Shown: positions 25,953-34,487 of the stretch, piece after piece
Position numbering within the stretch: position 1 is the first letter of the stretch
How the letters are laid out: the number at the start of each line of letters is the position of its first letter
Source of the DNA: Eubacterium nodatum ATCC 33099
Lineage (GTDB): Bacteria > Bacillota > Clostridia > Peptostreptococcales > Anaerovoracaceae
Reading direction: 5' to 3'
DNA length: 64,000 nucleotides
NCBI GenBank assembly: GCA_000510425.1
Contig: AZKM01000018.1
Coordinates: 62,001 to 126,000, forward strand
Notes under the pieces: model-generated
What the model saw: the letters and a program-made list of their open reading frames with translations, nothing else
Databases searched by the model: none
What the model was told of the DNA's origin: nothing
Program-made: the position numbers and the translations under genes

Positions 25953-27347
25953 CTACATATGAATGACTTCATCACAGCAAATATCGATAAATTCGCTATC
26001 ATGTGTAACTGTGATGATTGTCCTTCCTTCTTCTTTTAGGCTATTCAGAATATCGGCTACGGTGTGCATCTGCACATAATCCAACCCGCTCGTTGGCTCG
26101 TCCAGGAGAAGGATCGGGAGCTCAGAGGCAATAGCACAGGCAAGTGCGATGCGCTGTTTCTGCCCACCGGAAAGCGACATCGGATGTCTGTCAGAAAGGG
26201 ATGTCAATCCAACTTCGGCAAGAATTTCTTTTGCCTCTTCCTCATTTTCCTCTGGCTGGCTTATCATAACCTCGTCAAGAACCGATTCGGCAAACAACTG
26301 ATGGTTCACATCCTGCATAACCATAAAAATCTTACCAATCCGTTTCTTATATGTGTAGGAAACTCCGTCTAGCAACATGATGCCGTCGTTTTTTCGGATA
26401 CCACATACTGATTCCAAAAACGTGGTTTTTCCAGCACCGTTCGCACCGACAATTGCCGTAATCTTACCCTTTTGAATTTTCATTTCCGGGATATAATAAA
26501 GCTCATGTCTCTTGTTGTAGGAATAATGGAAATTTTTAAGGTAAATGTATTTGACCACCTGAACGGCGTTTTCCATGTTTCCCCTTACTATATTTGTCGG
26601 AGAAACTCTCTGTAGCGATCTCAATCCATACCGCACTGCATCTTCCTCCGAAAAATCAGCCATTTCATCCTTACTTAGTTCTTTCTTTAAAACTCCATCT
26701 TCCAGCATGATTACCCTGTCAACCAAATCCCAGATATAGCTGATTCGATGCTCGGCAATCAGGATACTTTTCCCCTCATTTTTCCAAGTAAAGATCAGTT
26801 CACGCAAGTTTTCGGTCGCTTCGTAATCCAGATTGGCAGAGGGTTCGTCCAAAAGAATAATCCCCGGTGCAAGAACATCCACGGACGCACAAGCAATTTT
26901 CTGTTTCTCACCACCGGAAAGTTCAAAGATACTCCGTTCCATAAGCATCCACATACGAAAATTTTTTACCGTCTCAGCAATGCGACGCAGTATTTCATCT
27001 TCTGAAATCCCTAAATTCTCAGGTCCGAATGCAAGCTCGCTGGTCGTATCCACATTAAAGAACTGTGAACGTGGATTCTGAAAGACTGTACCGATCTTTC
27101 CTGCCTGATCCTCTATTCTGCATCCGCCGATATCAATGCCATCTATTTTAATACAGCCATTAACCTCTCCTTTATAAAACTCCGGTATCAGCCCATTCAA
27201 AAGACGAAGAAGTGTAGATTTCCCACAGCCGGAAGGTCCCGCAATCAAAAGACACTCTCCATCGCTCACAGTCAAAGAAAAGTCCCTAAGGCTTTTCTCT
27301 TCAGGGGTCGTATCATAGAAGAAACTTATATTTTCAAACTCAATCAT
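25953..27347 (-). CDS. ECF transporter ATPase, two NBDs fused (second cassette)
   Basis: This 464-residue fused EcfA1-EcfA2 starts at ATG 27347 (MIEFENISFFYD), overlapping the ecfT stop as ATGA. NBD1 has Walker A GPSGCGKST, signature LSGGEKQK and Walker B LLDEPSANLD. NBD2 has Walker A GANGAGKTT, signature LSGGQKQR and LLDEPTSGLD. It is a clear paralogue of the protein at 2643-4094. A frame that opens at 27434 only reads ecfT in the wrong phase. Confidence 0.9.
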   Translation of the reverse strand: MIEFENISFFYDTTPEEKSLRDFSLTVSDGECLLIAGPSGCGKSTLLRLLNGLIPEFYKGEVNGCIKIDGIDIGGCRIEDQAGKIGTVFQNPRSQFFNVDTTSELAFGPENLGISEDEILRRIAETVKNFRMWMLMERSIFELSGGEKQKIACASVDVLAPGIILLDEPSANLDYEATENLRELIFTWKNEGKSILIAEHRISYIWDLVDRVIMLEDGVLKKELSKDEMADFSEEDAVRYGLRSLQRVSPTNIVRGNMENAVQVVKYIYLKNFHYSYNKRHELYYIPEMKIQKGKITAIVGANGAGKTTFLESVCGIRKNDGIMLLDGVSYTYKKRIGKIFMVMQDVNHQLFAESVLDEVMISQPEENEEEAKEILAEVGLTSLSDRHPMSLSGGQKQRIALACAIASELPILLLDEPTSGLDYVQMHTVADILNSLKEEGRTIITVTHDSEFIDICCDEVIHM

Positions 27348-28069
27348 GCGAACACCCCCAATATCCAATATACTGCAACTGCTATAACAAGCAGAAAGAA
27401 AGTCCAGTCCGCCCAACCGAACCCAATGTGGCAAATATTTGTCCGTTTTTTCTGTTTTCCAAGTCCTCTCGTGAGTGCCGATGCGGACAGCTCTTCTCCA
27501 ATCTTCGCAGTACAGGTAATCATGGGAACAATGCGGTATTCCAGCATTTTCCCGGCTTTACCGCCACCGAAACGGATACCGCGCATTTTCATAGCAGCGC
27601 GAATCGAATCGTTTTCCTCACGAATTGTTGGGAAAAACCGAAACATAACACACATCGGGATTGTCAGTGAGTCCGGCATATGAAGTTTATCCATAGCTGC
27701 CTTAAATTCACTGACTGTAGTAGTATTGATGACATATACTCCCGTCAGATAAGCAGGAAAAAACCTCCCTACAATCATAATCACAATCAGTAGAATGCTT
27801 GCGAGTAGACCTCTCACATAGGGGAAGACCGCATATTCCAAAACATATATAATTCCAAGTGCAACCATCCCTATGGTACAAGTCTTGTATCGTTTTGCTG
27901 TAACAAGCAGCCAAAAGGGTATAACGGCAAACACCGTCCGAAACCAAAAAAGGTGCTCTCCTCCCATTGATGCAAGGACAAGAACTGCTTCTACAAAAAT
28001 CAGAAGTAGTTTTGTCCTTGGGTCTAGCAGACTCTTTTTCTTAGATGGCATCCAGATATCATCACTCAT
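27344..28069 (-). CDS. ECF transporter transmembrane subunit (EcfT), second cassette
   Basis: This 241-residue membrane protein has the N-terminal motif LLDPRTKLLL and the two coupling motifs MRG (AMKMRGIRFG) and TRG (ALTRGLG). It overlaps both neighbours by 4 nt (ATGA on each side), so S, T and A are tightly coupled. It is paralogous to 4091-4795. Confidence 0.88.
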   Translation of the reverse strand: MSDDIWMPSKKKSLLDPRTKLLLIFVEAVLVLASMGGEHLFWFRTVFAVIPFWLLVTAKRYKTCTIGMVALGIIYVLEYAVFPYVRGLLASILLIVIMIVGRFFPAYLTGVYVINTTTVSEFKAAMDKLHMPDSLTIPMCVMFRFFPTIREENDSIRAAMKMRGIRFGGGKAGKMLEYRIVPMITCTAKIGEELSASALTRGLGKQKKRTNICHIGFGWADWTFFLLVIAVAVYWILGVFA

Positions 28070-28659
28070 ACAATACCGGTCCTCTCAAAGTGCTTCTTCA
28101 GGAGAGCTTTTCCGATAAAACCACCGATGATGCCGCAAACGAAAGTTGTAATGAGAAGGACGAAAAACATAAAGTTCGGTGTGTATTTCATGACTGCATC
28201 CACATACTCTTGTCCATAGCTTGATCTCTCAGCGAAATACTGTGTTCTCTGCAAGAATAACGGCAAATAGTTACCACAGGCCCAGAGGGGGAATGCCCCA
28301 GCAGTCAAAATTGCCGCCTTCATGTTTTTGTAATTTCCACCACGATAAATTAACTCACAAATCAGCCCCGTCAGAACAGAAAAGGGGATAGGCATCCATG
28401 TCATGCCGGTAACAAACATCAAAATACCCATGATTGTACTCATAATGAGAATCATGCCGGGTTTTTTCACCTTGGTAAGGAACAACATAAATGGTATACC
28501 GCCGACTATGCCGATCATGGAAGATAACAAGATGAGAAAGATTGGGATAAGTCCCGTCATGGCTAATGCTATCGAAATCACAAAGTAAATGGCTGTATAA
28601 ATACCAATATTTATAAAGTCTTTTCCGTTCAACCTATTCCTTGATTTCTGTTTGCTCAT
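28066..28659 (-). CDS. ECF S subunit, Trep_Strep family, second cassette
   Basis: This 197-residue membrane protein with about six helices ends GGFIGKALLKKHFERTGIV, nearly the same tail as the S subunit at 4796-5395; the mid-protein residues differ, so the ligand may differ. It is the first gene of S-T-A-AraC. An AAGGA site precedes ATG 28659. The operator GTTAG-N6-CTAAC at 28690-28705 lies 31 bp upstream. Unlike cassette 1, no exporter-fold ABC pair follows. Confidence 0.8.
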   Translation of the reverse strand: MSKQKSRNRLNGKDFINIGIYTAIYFVISIALAMTGLIPIFLILLSSMIGIVGGIPFMLFLTKVKKPGMILIMSTIMGILMFVTGMTWMPIPFSVLTGLICELIYRGGNYKNMKAAILTAGAFPLWACGNYLPLFLQRTQYFAERSSYGQEYVDAVMKYTPNFMFFVLLITTFVCGIIGGFIGKALLKKHFERTGIV

Positions 28660-28689
28660 AGTAATATAATCCTTTCTAAAATCCTTTTA

Positions 28690-28717
28690 GTTAGATATCA
28701 CTAACGCATTCAGTATA
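28690..28717 (-). promoter_or_regulatory. Promoter -10 and GTTAG-N6-CTAAC operator of ECF cassette 2
   Basis: On the minus strand a TATACT -10 box (28717-28712) is followed at once by the dyad GTTAG-TGATAT-CTAAC (28705-28690), which covers the predicted start site. The -35 is poor, which would suit an activator or a weak basal promoter. Confidence 0.6.
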
Positions 28718-29169
28718 GCATCAGATTTGCGACTTGTATATTCTATTCGGTCATTTTTATACCATATAGTTGATAAAGATTTGGGTTAGCCTGAATTGGT
28801 GTTACATATTTTCAATTTCAAATAATTTTCATATTGCTTTAATAAACTTGAGCAACTGAAACTATATCTTTTCAAATTTTAATAGCTTTATTCATACTCT
28901 CTATTCCTTCTTGCTTAAGCTATTCCTCTTTCAGCATTCTATTTCTAAAATTCTTTGCAATTCGCTTCAGCATTTTTATCCTTGCCTTTTATTCTATCAT
29001 TACTTGTAAATTAAAAAAAGACTTGTTTTAATTTATAAACCTGCGTACTATTATAGTGGGGTCGGATATTCCTGCCTATTTCGCTTCGTTCTCAACTTTT
29101 AAACAGTTTAAAATAAAAAGCTGACATAATATTGTCTTATGAAAAAAGATTTCCGGGAGGATCCACACT
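28718..29169. other. AT-rich divergent spacer
   Basis: This 450-bp spacer separates ECF cassette 2 from the MBL gene. No gene or structured RNA was recognised. It contains a weak plus-strand promoter (TTGTTT 29023-29028, 17 bp, TACTAT 29046-29051) and the palindrome at 29097-29113. The remainder is AT-rich, with no other clear signal. Confidence 0.5.
29097..29113. promoter_or_regulatory. 17-bp perfect palindrome upstream of the MBL gene
   Basis: TTTTAAAC-A-GTTTAAAA is a perfect inverted repeat about 40 bp after a candidate promoter and 57 bp before the MBL start. It may be an operator; no regulator is assigned. Confidence 0.4.
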
Positions 29170-30033
29170 ATGATTAAGGTAATAATACTTGCAGAAAACT
29201 ATGTAAAAGATCCTATATGTAAGGGCGAATGGGGACTTGCACTGTATATCGAAACAGATGAAATGACACTGCTCTTTGATACCGGAGCTTCTCCCATGAT
29301 GATTGAAAATGCTAAGGTCAAGGGAGTTGACCTGTCCAAGGTGGATGCCTGTATAATCTCTCACGGTCATTTCGACCATACAGGCGGGCTGCTTGCTTTC
29401 TTTCAAAAAAACGACAAAGCTCCTGTTTATGTGCATAAAGATGCTTTCGGCATTACTTACGGTGAAATGAATGGTCAAATCGATAACTACAACTGCGGTA
29501 TCCTATGGAATAAAAAGGAGCTTGAGCCATATAAAGACCGATTATATTTCACAGATGGTCCGGTTCGGCTTTCAGATAATATCGTAGTCTCAGGGACTAT
29601 CCCGGATATTCCGAATTTCAAACCTGTGGAGAAATTCTACCGAATTTCAAATCCGAAGATGATCGGTGATAAATGTGTGACCAAACAGCAGCTTATTCCC
29701 GACACCATGTCCCATGAACAGTTTCTCGGCATACTTGACATTGATAAAGGAATAACATTATTCTCAGGGTGCAGTCATAAAGGGATAATCGCCGCAGTGG
29801 AATACGGGAAAAATTTATTTCCGGAACACCCTCTGTATGCCGTCGTTGCAGGTATGCACCTCATAGGGGCAGATAATACGATGCGTGGCAAAGTCATAAA
29901 CAAGCTTATGAATGAGAATCCTTCATATGTGGTGCCGCTTCACTGTACCGGTCTTGATGCCGTCTGCATGATGAAGGCGGTATTTGGCAAAAAATGTCTG
30001 TTGACAGGTACCGGAGGACAATTTAAATTATGA
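29170..30033 (+). CDS. MBL-fold metallohydrolase
   Basis: The 287-residue protein has the metallo-beta-lactamase motif HGHFDHTGG near residue 64 and later metal ligands in FSGCSHKG, GMHLIGAD and PLHCTG. The N-terminal layout (LLFDTGASPMMIENA) is like the archaeal/clostridial dihydropterin- or RFAP-synthase-type MBL proteins. The substrate is unknown. GGGAGGA lies upstream of the ATG. It is followed by a PhzF-family gene in the same direction after 135 bp. Confidence 0.82.
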   Translation: MIKVIILAENYVKDPICKGEWGLALYIETDEMTLLFDTGASPMMIENAKVKGVDLSKVDACIISHGHFDHTGGLLAFFQKNDKAPVYVHKDAFGITYGEMNGQIDNYNCGILWNKKELEPYKDRLYFTDGPVRLSDNIVVSGTIPDIPNFKPVEKFYRISNPKMIGDKCVTKQQLIPDTMSHEQFLGILDIDKGITLFSGCSHKGIIAAVEYGKNLFPEHPLYAVVAGMHLIGADNTMRGKVINKLMNENPSYVVPLHCTGLDAVCMMKAVFGKKCLLTGTGGQFKL

Positions 30034-30168
30034 TAACAGTAACCTAAAATATAAGCATACTCAGTTATGGTAAAATCCGTACAGAAGATGCAATACATAA
30101 TGAAATAATGGAAATTAAGATTAACAATTATAAATGACAAAGACAAAAAATAACCGGGAGGTATAAAG

Positions 30169-31041
30169 ATGAAATTTTTAATAGTAGACGCTTTTTCTGA
30201 AAAATTATTCGGTGGTAATCCTGCAGGTATTGTTATCCTTCCGAAAGGTTCTGACTTCCCTTCAGATGAACTCATGGTCAAAACAGCGGCAGAACTCAGG
30301 TACTCCGAAACCGCATTTATTTCCATAATGAATAATAATGAATTCAAAATAAGATACTTTACACCTGCTGCGGAGGTTGATCTTTGCGGTCATGCAACAG
30401 TGGGAGCTTTCTGTGCTTTAGCTCATCTGGAAATCATAAAAAAAGGAGATACATGTATCAATCATACCCTAGCAGGCGATTTAGAAGTAGAAGTGGGAAG
30501 CGGATATGTAATGATGGATATGGCTGAACCCAGAGAGCTTCTAACCATATCAGACGAAAACTCCCTAAAAGAACTCTATGATGTATTAGGAACAAAATAT
30601 GAAAAAACTACAAAACTGCTGCCTGAAATGATATCAACCGGACTTCCCGATATAATGGTGCCGGTTTCATCTAAAGAAGCTCTAAATGCAATGGCACCTG
30701 ACATGAAAGCACTTGCTGTTCTGTCAGAAAAATATCAGGTTACCGGTGTACATGCCTTCTCAATTTCCCGGGAAAAAGGTATCACTGCCCACACAAGAAA
30801 TTTTGCACCCCTTTATGATATAGACGAGGAGGCTGCAACGGGAACTTCAAGCGGAGCATTGACATATTATCTGTATAAGAATAATTTAATTGAAAATAAT
30901 TCAGAAGTTATCTTCTCACAAGGGGAAGCAATGGACAGACCTTCTACAATTAAGGCAAGCATCCGTTTAAGTGACTGCAAATACAAAATCAAAGTTGGTG
31001 GAAATGCAGTAATTTTGGCAGAAGGCGAAATCAATTTATAA
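30169..31041 (+). CDS. PhzF-family isomerase/epimerase-like protein
   Basis: This 290-residue protein has the diaminopimelate-epimerase fold of the PhzF family. Motifs are VDAFSEKLFGGNPAGIV at the N-terminus, the catalytic Glu in RYSETAFI, FTPAAEVDLCGHATVGAF, and RNFAPLYDIDEEAATGTSSG in the second half. Most relatives outside phenazine clusters have no known substrate, and no phenazine genes are nearby. GGGAGG lies 8 nt before ATG. Its 3' end overlaps maf on the opposite strand by 6 bp. Confidence 0.88.
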   Translation: MKFLIVDAFSEKLFGGNPAGIVILPKGSDFPSDELMVKTAAELRYSETAFISIMNNNEFKIRYFTPAAEVDLCGHATVGAFCALAHLEIIKKGDTCINHTLAGDLEVEVGSGYVMMDMAEPRELLTISDENSLKELYDVLGTKYEKTTKLLPEMISTGLPDIMVPVSSKEALNAMAPDMKALAVLSEKYQVTGVHAFSISREKGITAHTRNFAPLYDIDEEAATGTSSGALTYYLYKNNLIENNSEVIFSQGEAMDRPSTIKASIRLSDCKYKIKVGGNAVILAEGEINL

Positions 31042-31665
31042 AATACTTTCTTCAAGAAATCTAACAAGCTCTACTTTTAACCTTTGATACGGCAGGCCCA
31101 CCACATTTTCGTAATCACCTTCTATATGATCTATATATTTTCCGAAAATTCCCTGTATGCCATAGCCTCCTGCCTTATCGTAAGGTTCTTTTGTGCTTAT
31201 ATATTCTTCCACTTCATCATCGCTCATATTCCTGCAGAATACTTTGGTGGTTTCATGAAAACAGCACTCACGATTTGTGCCGGCTTCAATCAAGGCAACT
31301 CCCGTAATAACTTCATGAGAAGTCCCACGAAGTTTTTTTATCATTTTTCTTGCTTCACTTTCATCTGCCGGCTTTCCCAAAATAGTATCTTTGTAAACTA
31401 TCGTATCGGACGCTATTATCACTTCTCCGCCTGAAAATATATCCGGGTAATTTCCCGACACAAACCTTCCTTTCTTCAACGCCAGATATATTGTGGCATC
31501 TTTCGGACTCATGCCGGGGGGAACGATCTCATCAACATAAGCCGGAACAATTACAGGTTTATGACCGTGCACTTCAAGTATTTCCTTTCTTCTCGGCGAT
31601 TGTGAGGCCAAAATAATCTGAGGTAAAGGTTTATATTTTTGGATGTTTTTACGATTATCTTTCAT
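31036..31665 (-). CDS. maf: Maf-family nucleotide pyrophosphatase
   Basis: This house-cleaning enzyme hydrolyses non-canonical or pyrimidine nucleoside triphosphates and affects septum formation in some bacteria. It has 209 residues, with LASQSPRRKEIL near the N-terminus, the acidic residue in IIASDTIVYKDTILGKP, and GYGIQGIFGKYIDHIEGDYENVVGLP near the C-terminus, described by its core YGIQG. It lies after the rnf terminator. Confidence 0.92.
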   Translation of the reverse strand: MKDNRKNIQKYKPLPQIILASQSPRRKEILEVHGHKPVIVPAYVDEIVPPGMSPKDATIYLALKKGRFVSGNYPDIFSGGEVIIASDTIVYKDTILGKPADESEARKMIKKLRGTSHEVITGVALIEAGTNRECCFHETTKVFCRNMSDDEVEEYISTKEPYDKAGGYGIQGIFGKYIDHIEGDYENVVGLPYQRLKVELVRFLEESIL

Positions 31666-31680
31666 TTTCTAATCCTCTAT

Positions 31681-31710
31681 ATTACAAAAGATTACAAAAG
31701 ATTACAAAAG
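31681..31710. repeat. Three tandem copies of ATTACAAAAG
   Basis: A perfect 10-bp direct repeat occurs three times between the rnf terminator and maf. The AAAAG part forms the U tract of the terminator on the minus strand. Confidence 0.8.
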
Positions 31711-31730
31711 CGGAAGGCAAAGCCTCCCGC
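31706..31730 (-). terminator. Intrinsic terminator of the rnf operon
   Basis: GCGGAAGGC (31710-31718) pairs with GCCTCCCGC (31722-31730) around AAA, with one mismatch. On the minus strand it is followed by TTTTG. It lies 17 bp after the rnfB stop. Confidence 0.8.
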
Positions 31731-31746
31731 TCAAATAACTTTTATA

Positions 31747-32709
31747 CTATTCTTCTTCAGCTTTCGAAGCCTTTTCCTGTGCCGGCTTTGCTTCAGCCTT
31801 AGGGGCTTCCACATTTTCCGCACCTGCAGCCTTCTGTGCCTCAGCAGCTTTTTTAGCCGCCGCAGCTTTTTTGGCTGCTTCTATTTTTGCAGGGTCCACT
31901 GCCGGAGTTTTTCTTACGCGCTCATTGTGGATTGCACCTGTTGGGCAAACCCTTGCACATGCTCCGCAGTTCTTACACTTTTCAGGATCAATATAAGCCA
32001 GGTTGTCTTCGACATGAATTGCATCGAACTTACATACCGTTGTACATTTCCTACATCCGATACAAGCATTATCACAAGCTTTTCTTGCAACTCCGCCCTT
32101 ATCTGTATTGTGACACTTAACGATAACAACATTCTTAGCCGGGCTGATTCTGATTAAGTTGTTTGGACATGCCTCTGCACATGCTCCACATGCAACGCAC
32201 TTTTCTTTATCAACGGTAGCAACACCGTCTTCAACATGAATTGCGTCAAAATCACAGGCTGCAACACAGTCACCTAAACTCATACATCCGTAAGGACATG
32301 CATTCATTCCGCCGAAAAGCGTTTTTGCAGCCTTACAGGTCTGAATATCGTTATACTGCATGAGTTTCTTTGCAGCTTCTGTGGTTCCGTTACACATTAC
32401 AACTGCAAGTTTCTTATCCTCTGCACCTGCTGATTTTCCAAGAATCTCTGCCAGTTTCTCTGCAACAGAAGGTCCTCCTACAGGACACTTGGTACATGAT
32501 AATTCATCATCTTCTACTAAAGCGTTAGCGTAGTCATCGCATCCGGCAAAGCCGCATCCTCCGCAGTTAGCTCCCGGAAGTTCCGCACGAAGTAGGGAAA
32601 ATCTTTCATCTACGGGCACAAAGAACACCTTTGAAGCAAAACTCAAGATGCATGCTGCTATAAGACCAATCGCCACTACAACTAATATTGCCAATACTAT
32701 TGGATTCAT
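31747..32709 (-). CDS. rnfB: Rnf complex iron-sulfur subunit B
   Basis: RnfB accepts electrons from ferredoxin in the Na+/H+-pumping ferredoxin:NAD+ oxidoreductase. The 320-residue chain has an N-terminal membrane helix (about 5-27), a 4Fe-4S domain with GANCGGCGFAGC, and several ferredoxin motifs: CVACGACAEACP, CIGCRKCTTVC and CKNCGACARVCP. The last 45 residues are an Ala/Lys/Glu-rich tail, common in clostridial RnfB. It is the last gene of rnfCDGEAB. Confidence 0.95.
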   Translation of the reverse strand: MNPIVLAILVVVAIGLIAACILSFASKVFFVPVDERFSLLRAELPGANCGGCGFAGCDDYANALVEDDELSCTKCPVGGPSVAEKLAEILGKSAGAEDKKLAVVMCNGTTEAAKKLMQYNDIQTCKAAKTLFGGMNACPYGCMSLGDCVAACDFDAIHVEDGVATVDKEKCVACGACAEACPNNLIRISPAKNVVIVKCHNTDKGGVARKACDNACIGCRKCTTVCKFDAIHVEDNLAYIDPEKCKNCGACARVCPTGAIHNERVRKTPAVDPAKIEAAKKAAAAKKAAEAQKAAGAENVEAPKAEAKPAQEKASKAEEE

Positions 32710-32725
32710 TTAGTTCGCCTCCATC

Positions 32726-33307
32726 CTATGATACCATTCCTTGAAAGCCCATAAAGCTCAAAGCAAGGATTGCAGCAGTAACTAATGTGATAGGTACTCC
32801 TCTAAAAGAAACAGGCATTCTGCTTTCGTCAACCAGCTTGCTTCTAACACCTGCCATGATTACCATAGCAAGCAGAAAACCTATCCCTGCACCAAACGAG
32901 TTTACAAGAGCTTGGATATAGTTATAGTTATTATCAATATTTTTGATACAAACTCCCAGTACCGCACAGTTTGTTGTGATAAGAGGCAGGAATACTCCAA
33001 GTGACTTGTAAAGTGCAGGCATACTCTTTTTCATAAACATTTCTACCAGCTGTACAAGGGCAGCAATTACCAAAATGAATACTACTGTCTGAAGGTATGC
33101 AAGATTAAATTTGAATAGCAGCTGCATTATAGGCCATGTTGCTGCTGTTGCAAGTACCATTACGAAAGTAACGGCAATACCCATTCCTTTTGCGGAATCC
33201 AGGTCTTTTGATACTCCTAAGAAAGGACAAATTCCGAGGAACTGTGCCAAAGGATAGTTGCTTACGAGTACCATACTTATGATTATTACGATCAAACTGT
33301 TCAGCAT
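32726..33307 (-). CDS. rnfA: Rnf complex membrane subunit A
   Basis: This 193-residue protein has six membrane helices. It is one of two inverted RnfA/RnfE homologues that hold a membrane 2Fe-2S cluster in this family (NCAVLGVCIKN and LGICPFLG each carry a Cys). It lies between rnfE and rnfB with 2 and 16 bp gaps. Confidence 0.94.
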   Translation of the reverse strand: MLNSLIVIIISMVLVSNYPLAQFLGICPFLGVSKDLDSAKGMGIAVTFVMVLATAATWPIMQLLFKFNLAYLQTVVFILVIAALVQLVEMFMKKSMPALYKSLGVFLPLITTNCAVLGVCIKNIDNNYNYIQALVNSFGAGIGFLLAMVIMAGVRSKLVDESRMPVSFRGVPITLVTAAILALSFMGFQGMVS

Positions 33308-33309
33308 GA

Positions 33310-33918
33310 TTACTTAGCTCCTTTCTTAGCAACGAAATAAGTTACAGCTGCCATGATTACTGCATACGAGAAAAATCCGCCGGGAGCCAGATTAAACAGT
33401 CCCATTCCCGGAATGTATTTGTCAAACACATGGAATCCAAGCCATGTTCCGTTTCCCAGAAGTTCTCTCATTGAACCCATTAGGAATAGTGCAAAGGTAA
33501 AACCGAGGCCCATTCCGATTCCGTCCAAAACAGAATCAAATACAGTATTTTTGTTTGCAAACATCTCAGCACGACCTAAGATGATACAGTTTACTACAAT
33601 CAACGGGATAAATAATCCAAGTGATGCGTACAGTGCCGGTACATAAGCTTGAAGCAGCAACTGCACCACTGTTACGAATCCGGCGATTACAACAATATAA
33701 CAGGGGATTCTTACTTTATCCGGAATAATATTCCTCAGCATAGAAATTACCACATTTGAACAAATAAGCACCGCCATGGCTGAAATGCCCATGCCGACAC
33801 CATTCACCACAGAAGTTGTTACCGCAAGGGTCGGACAGGTTCCAAGCACAAGTACAAGTACCGGGTTTTCCTTAATGAGACCGTTCAGCAAAATCTTTAA
33901 TCTACTCTGTTTTCCCAT
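33310..33918 (-). CDS. rnfE: Rnf complex membrane subunit E
   Basis: This 202-residue protein has six membrane helices, with Cys in LGTCPTLAVT and VNCIILGRAE matching the RnfA/E cluster-binding loops. Its start overlaps the rnfG stop. The motif VLDGIGMGLGFTFALFLMG is typical of RnfE. Confidence 0.94.
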   Translation of the reverse strand: MGKQSRLKILLNGLIKENPVLVLVLGTCPTLAVTTSVVNGVGMGISAMAVLICSNVVISMLRNIIPDKVRIPCYIVVIAGFVTVVQLLLQAYVPALYASLGLFIPLIVVNCIILGRAEMFANKNTVFDSVLDGIGMGLGFTFALFLMGSMRELLGNGTWLGFHVFDKYIPGMGLFNLAPGGFFSYAVIMAAVTYFVAKKGAK

Positions 33919-34487
33919 TATTTCACACCTCCCATTTCCTTATACTGATGAAGTGCCGCATAAACACCATAGTGAATTGCACTTCCGGAAACAGATGCAC
34001 CGGTGATGAATTTAATCTGTCCATCATCTTTCACATTTGTTGCCTTAAGTGCCTTAAGACCTTTGTACTGCTTCAGGTAACCGGAATCAAAGTCTTTTGT
34101 TCCAAGACCCGGTGTATCTGAGTGGTTTGTCACCTCAACTCCTGTAACAGCACCATTCTTGTCAACGCCTACCATCATCGTAAGTTCTCCACCGAAGGAC
34201 TTTGTTACACAGGTAGCGACAAAGCCTGCTTTATTATTTGCCACATAAACATCTTTTACATAGACTGCACCCGGCTGTTCTACCACAAGTTTGCCCTTGT
34301 ATTCTGTAAAAGAGTCGGCATCTTTTAAGAGTTCTGTTCTTGTCTTATCTGCTGTAGCCTTTGAATTTTTCTTGATAATCGGATCTGTAATACCGTAAAC
34401 CAGTGCCAACGCAGCAGTTACAGCCAAACAGATACAAACCAAAACTACAACAGGTGCAATATATTCTTTGTATGTATTACTTTTCAT
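33918..34487 (-). CDS. rnfG: Rnf complex FMN-binding subunit G
   Basis: RnfG is about 189 residues, with an N-terminal membrane helix (about 10-32) and an extracytoplasmic FMN_bind domain. It normally carries covalent FMN on the Thr of a D-x2-(S/T)GAT motif. Here the motif reads FITGASVSGSAIHYGV, with Ser in place of that Thr. ATG 34487 has GGAGG upstream and is used instead of the frame from 34523, which reads through rnfD. Confidence 0.93.
   Translation of the reverse strand: MKSNTYKEYIAPVVVLVCICLAVTAALALVYGITDPIIKKNSKATADKTRTELLKDADSFTEYKGKLVVEQPGAVYVKDVYVANNKAGFVATCVTKSFGGELTMMVGVDKNGAVTGVEVTNHSDTPGLGTKDFDSGYLKQYKGLKALKATNVKDDGQIKFITGASVSGSAIHYGVYAALHQYKEMGGVK

Noticed and set aside
19428..28659. 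Integrative element or genomic island with defined ends
   Set aside because: The gene content looks accessory, but no integrase, transposase, tRNA target or flanking direct repeats were found.
29170..31041. Phenazine biosynthesis cluster
   Set aside because: Only a PhzF-family protein is present; no other phz genes are near, and this family is mostly unrelated to phenazines.
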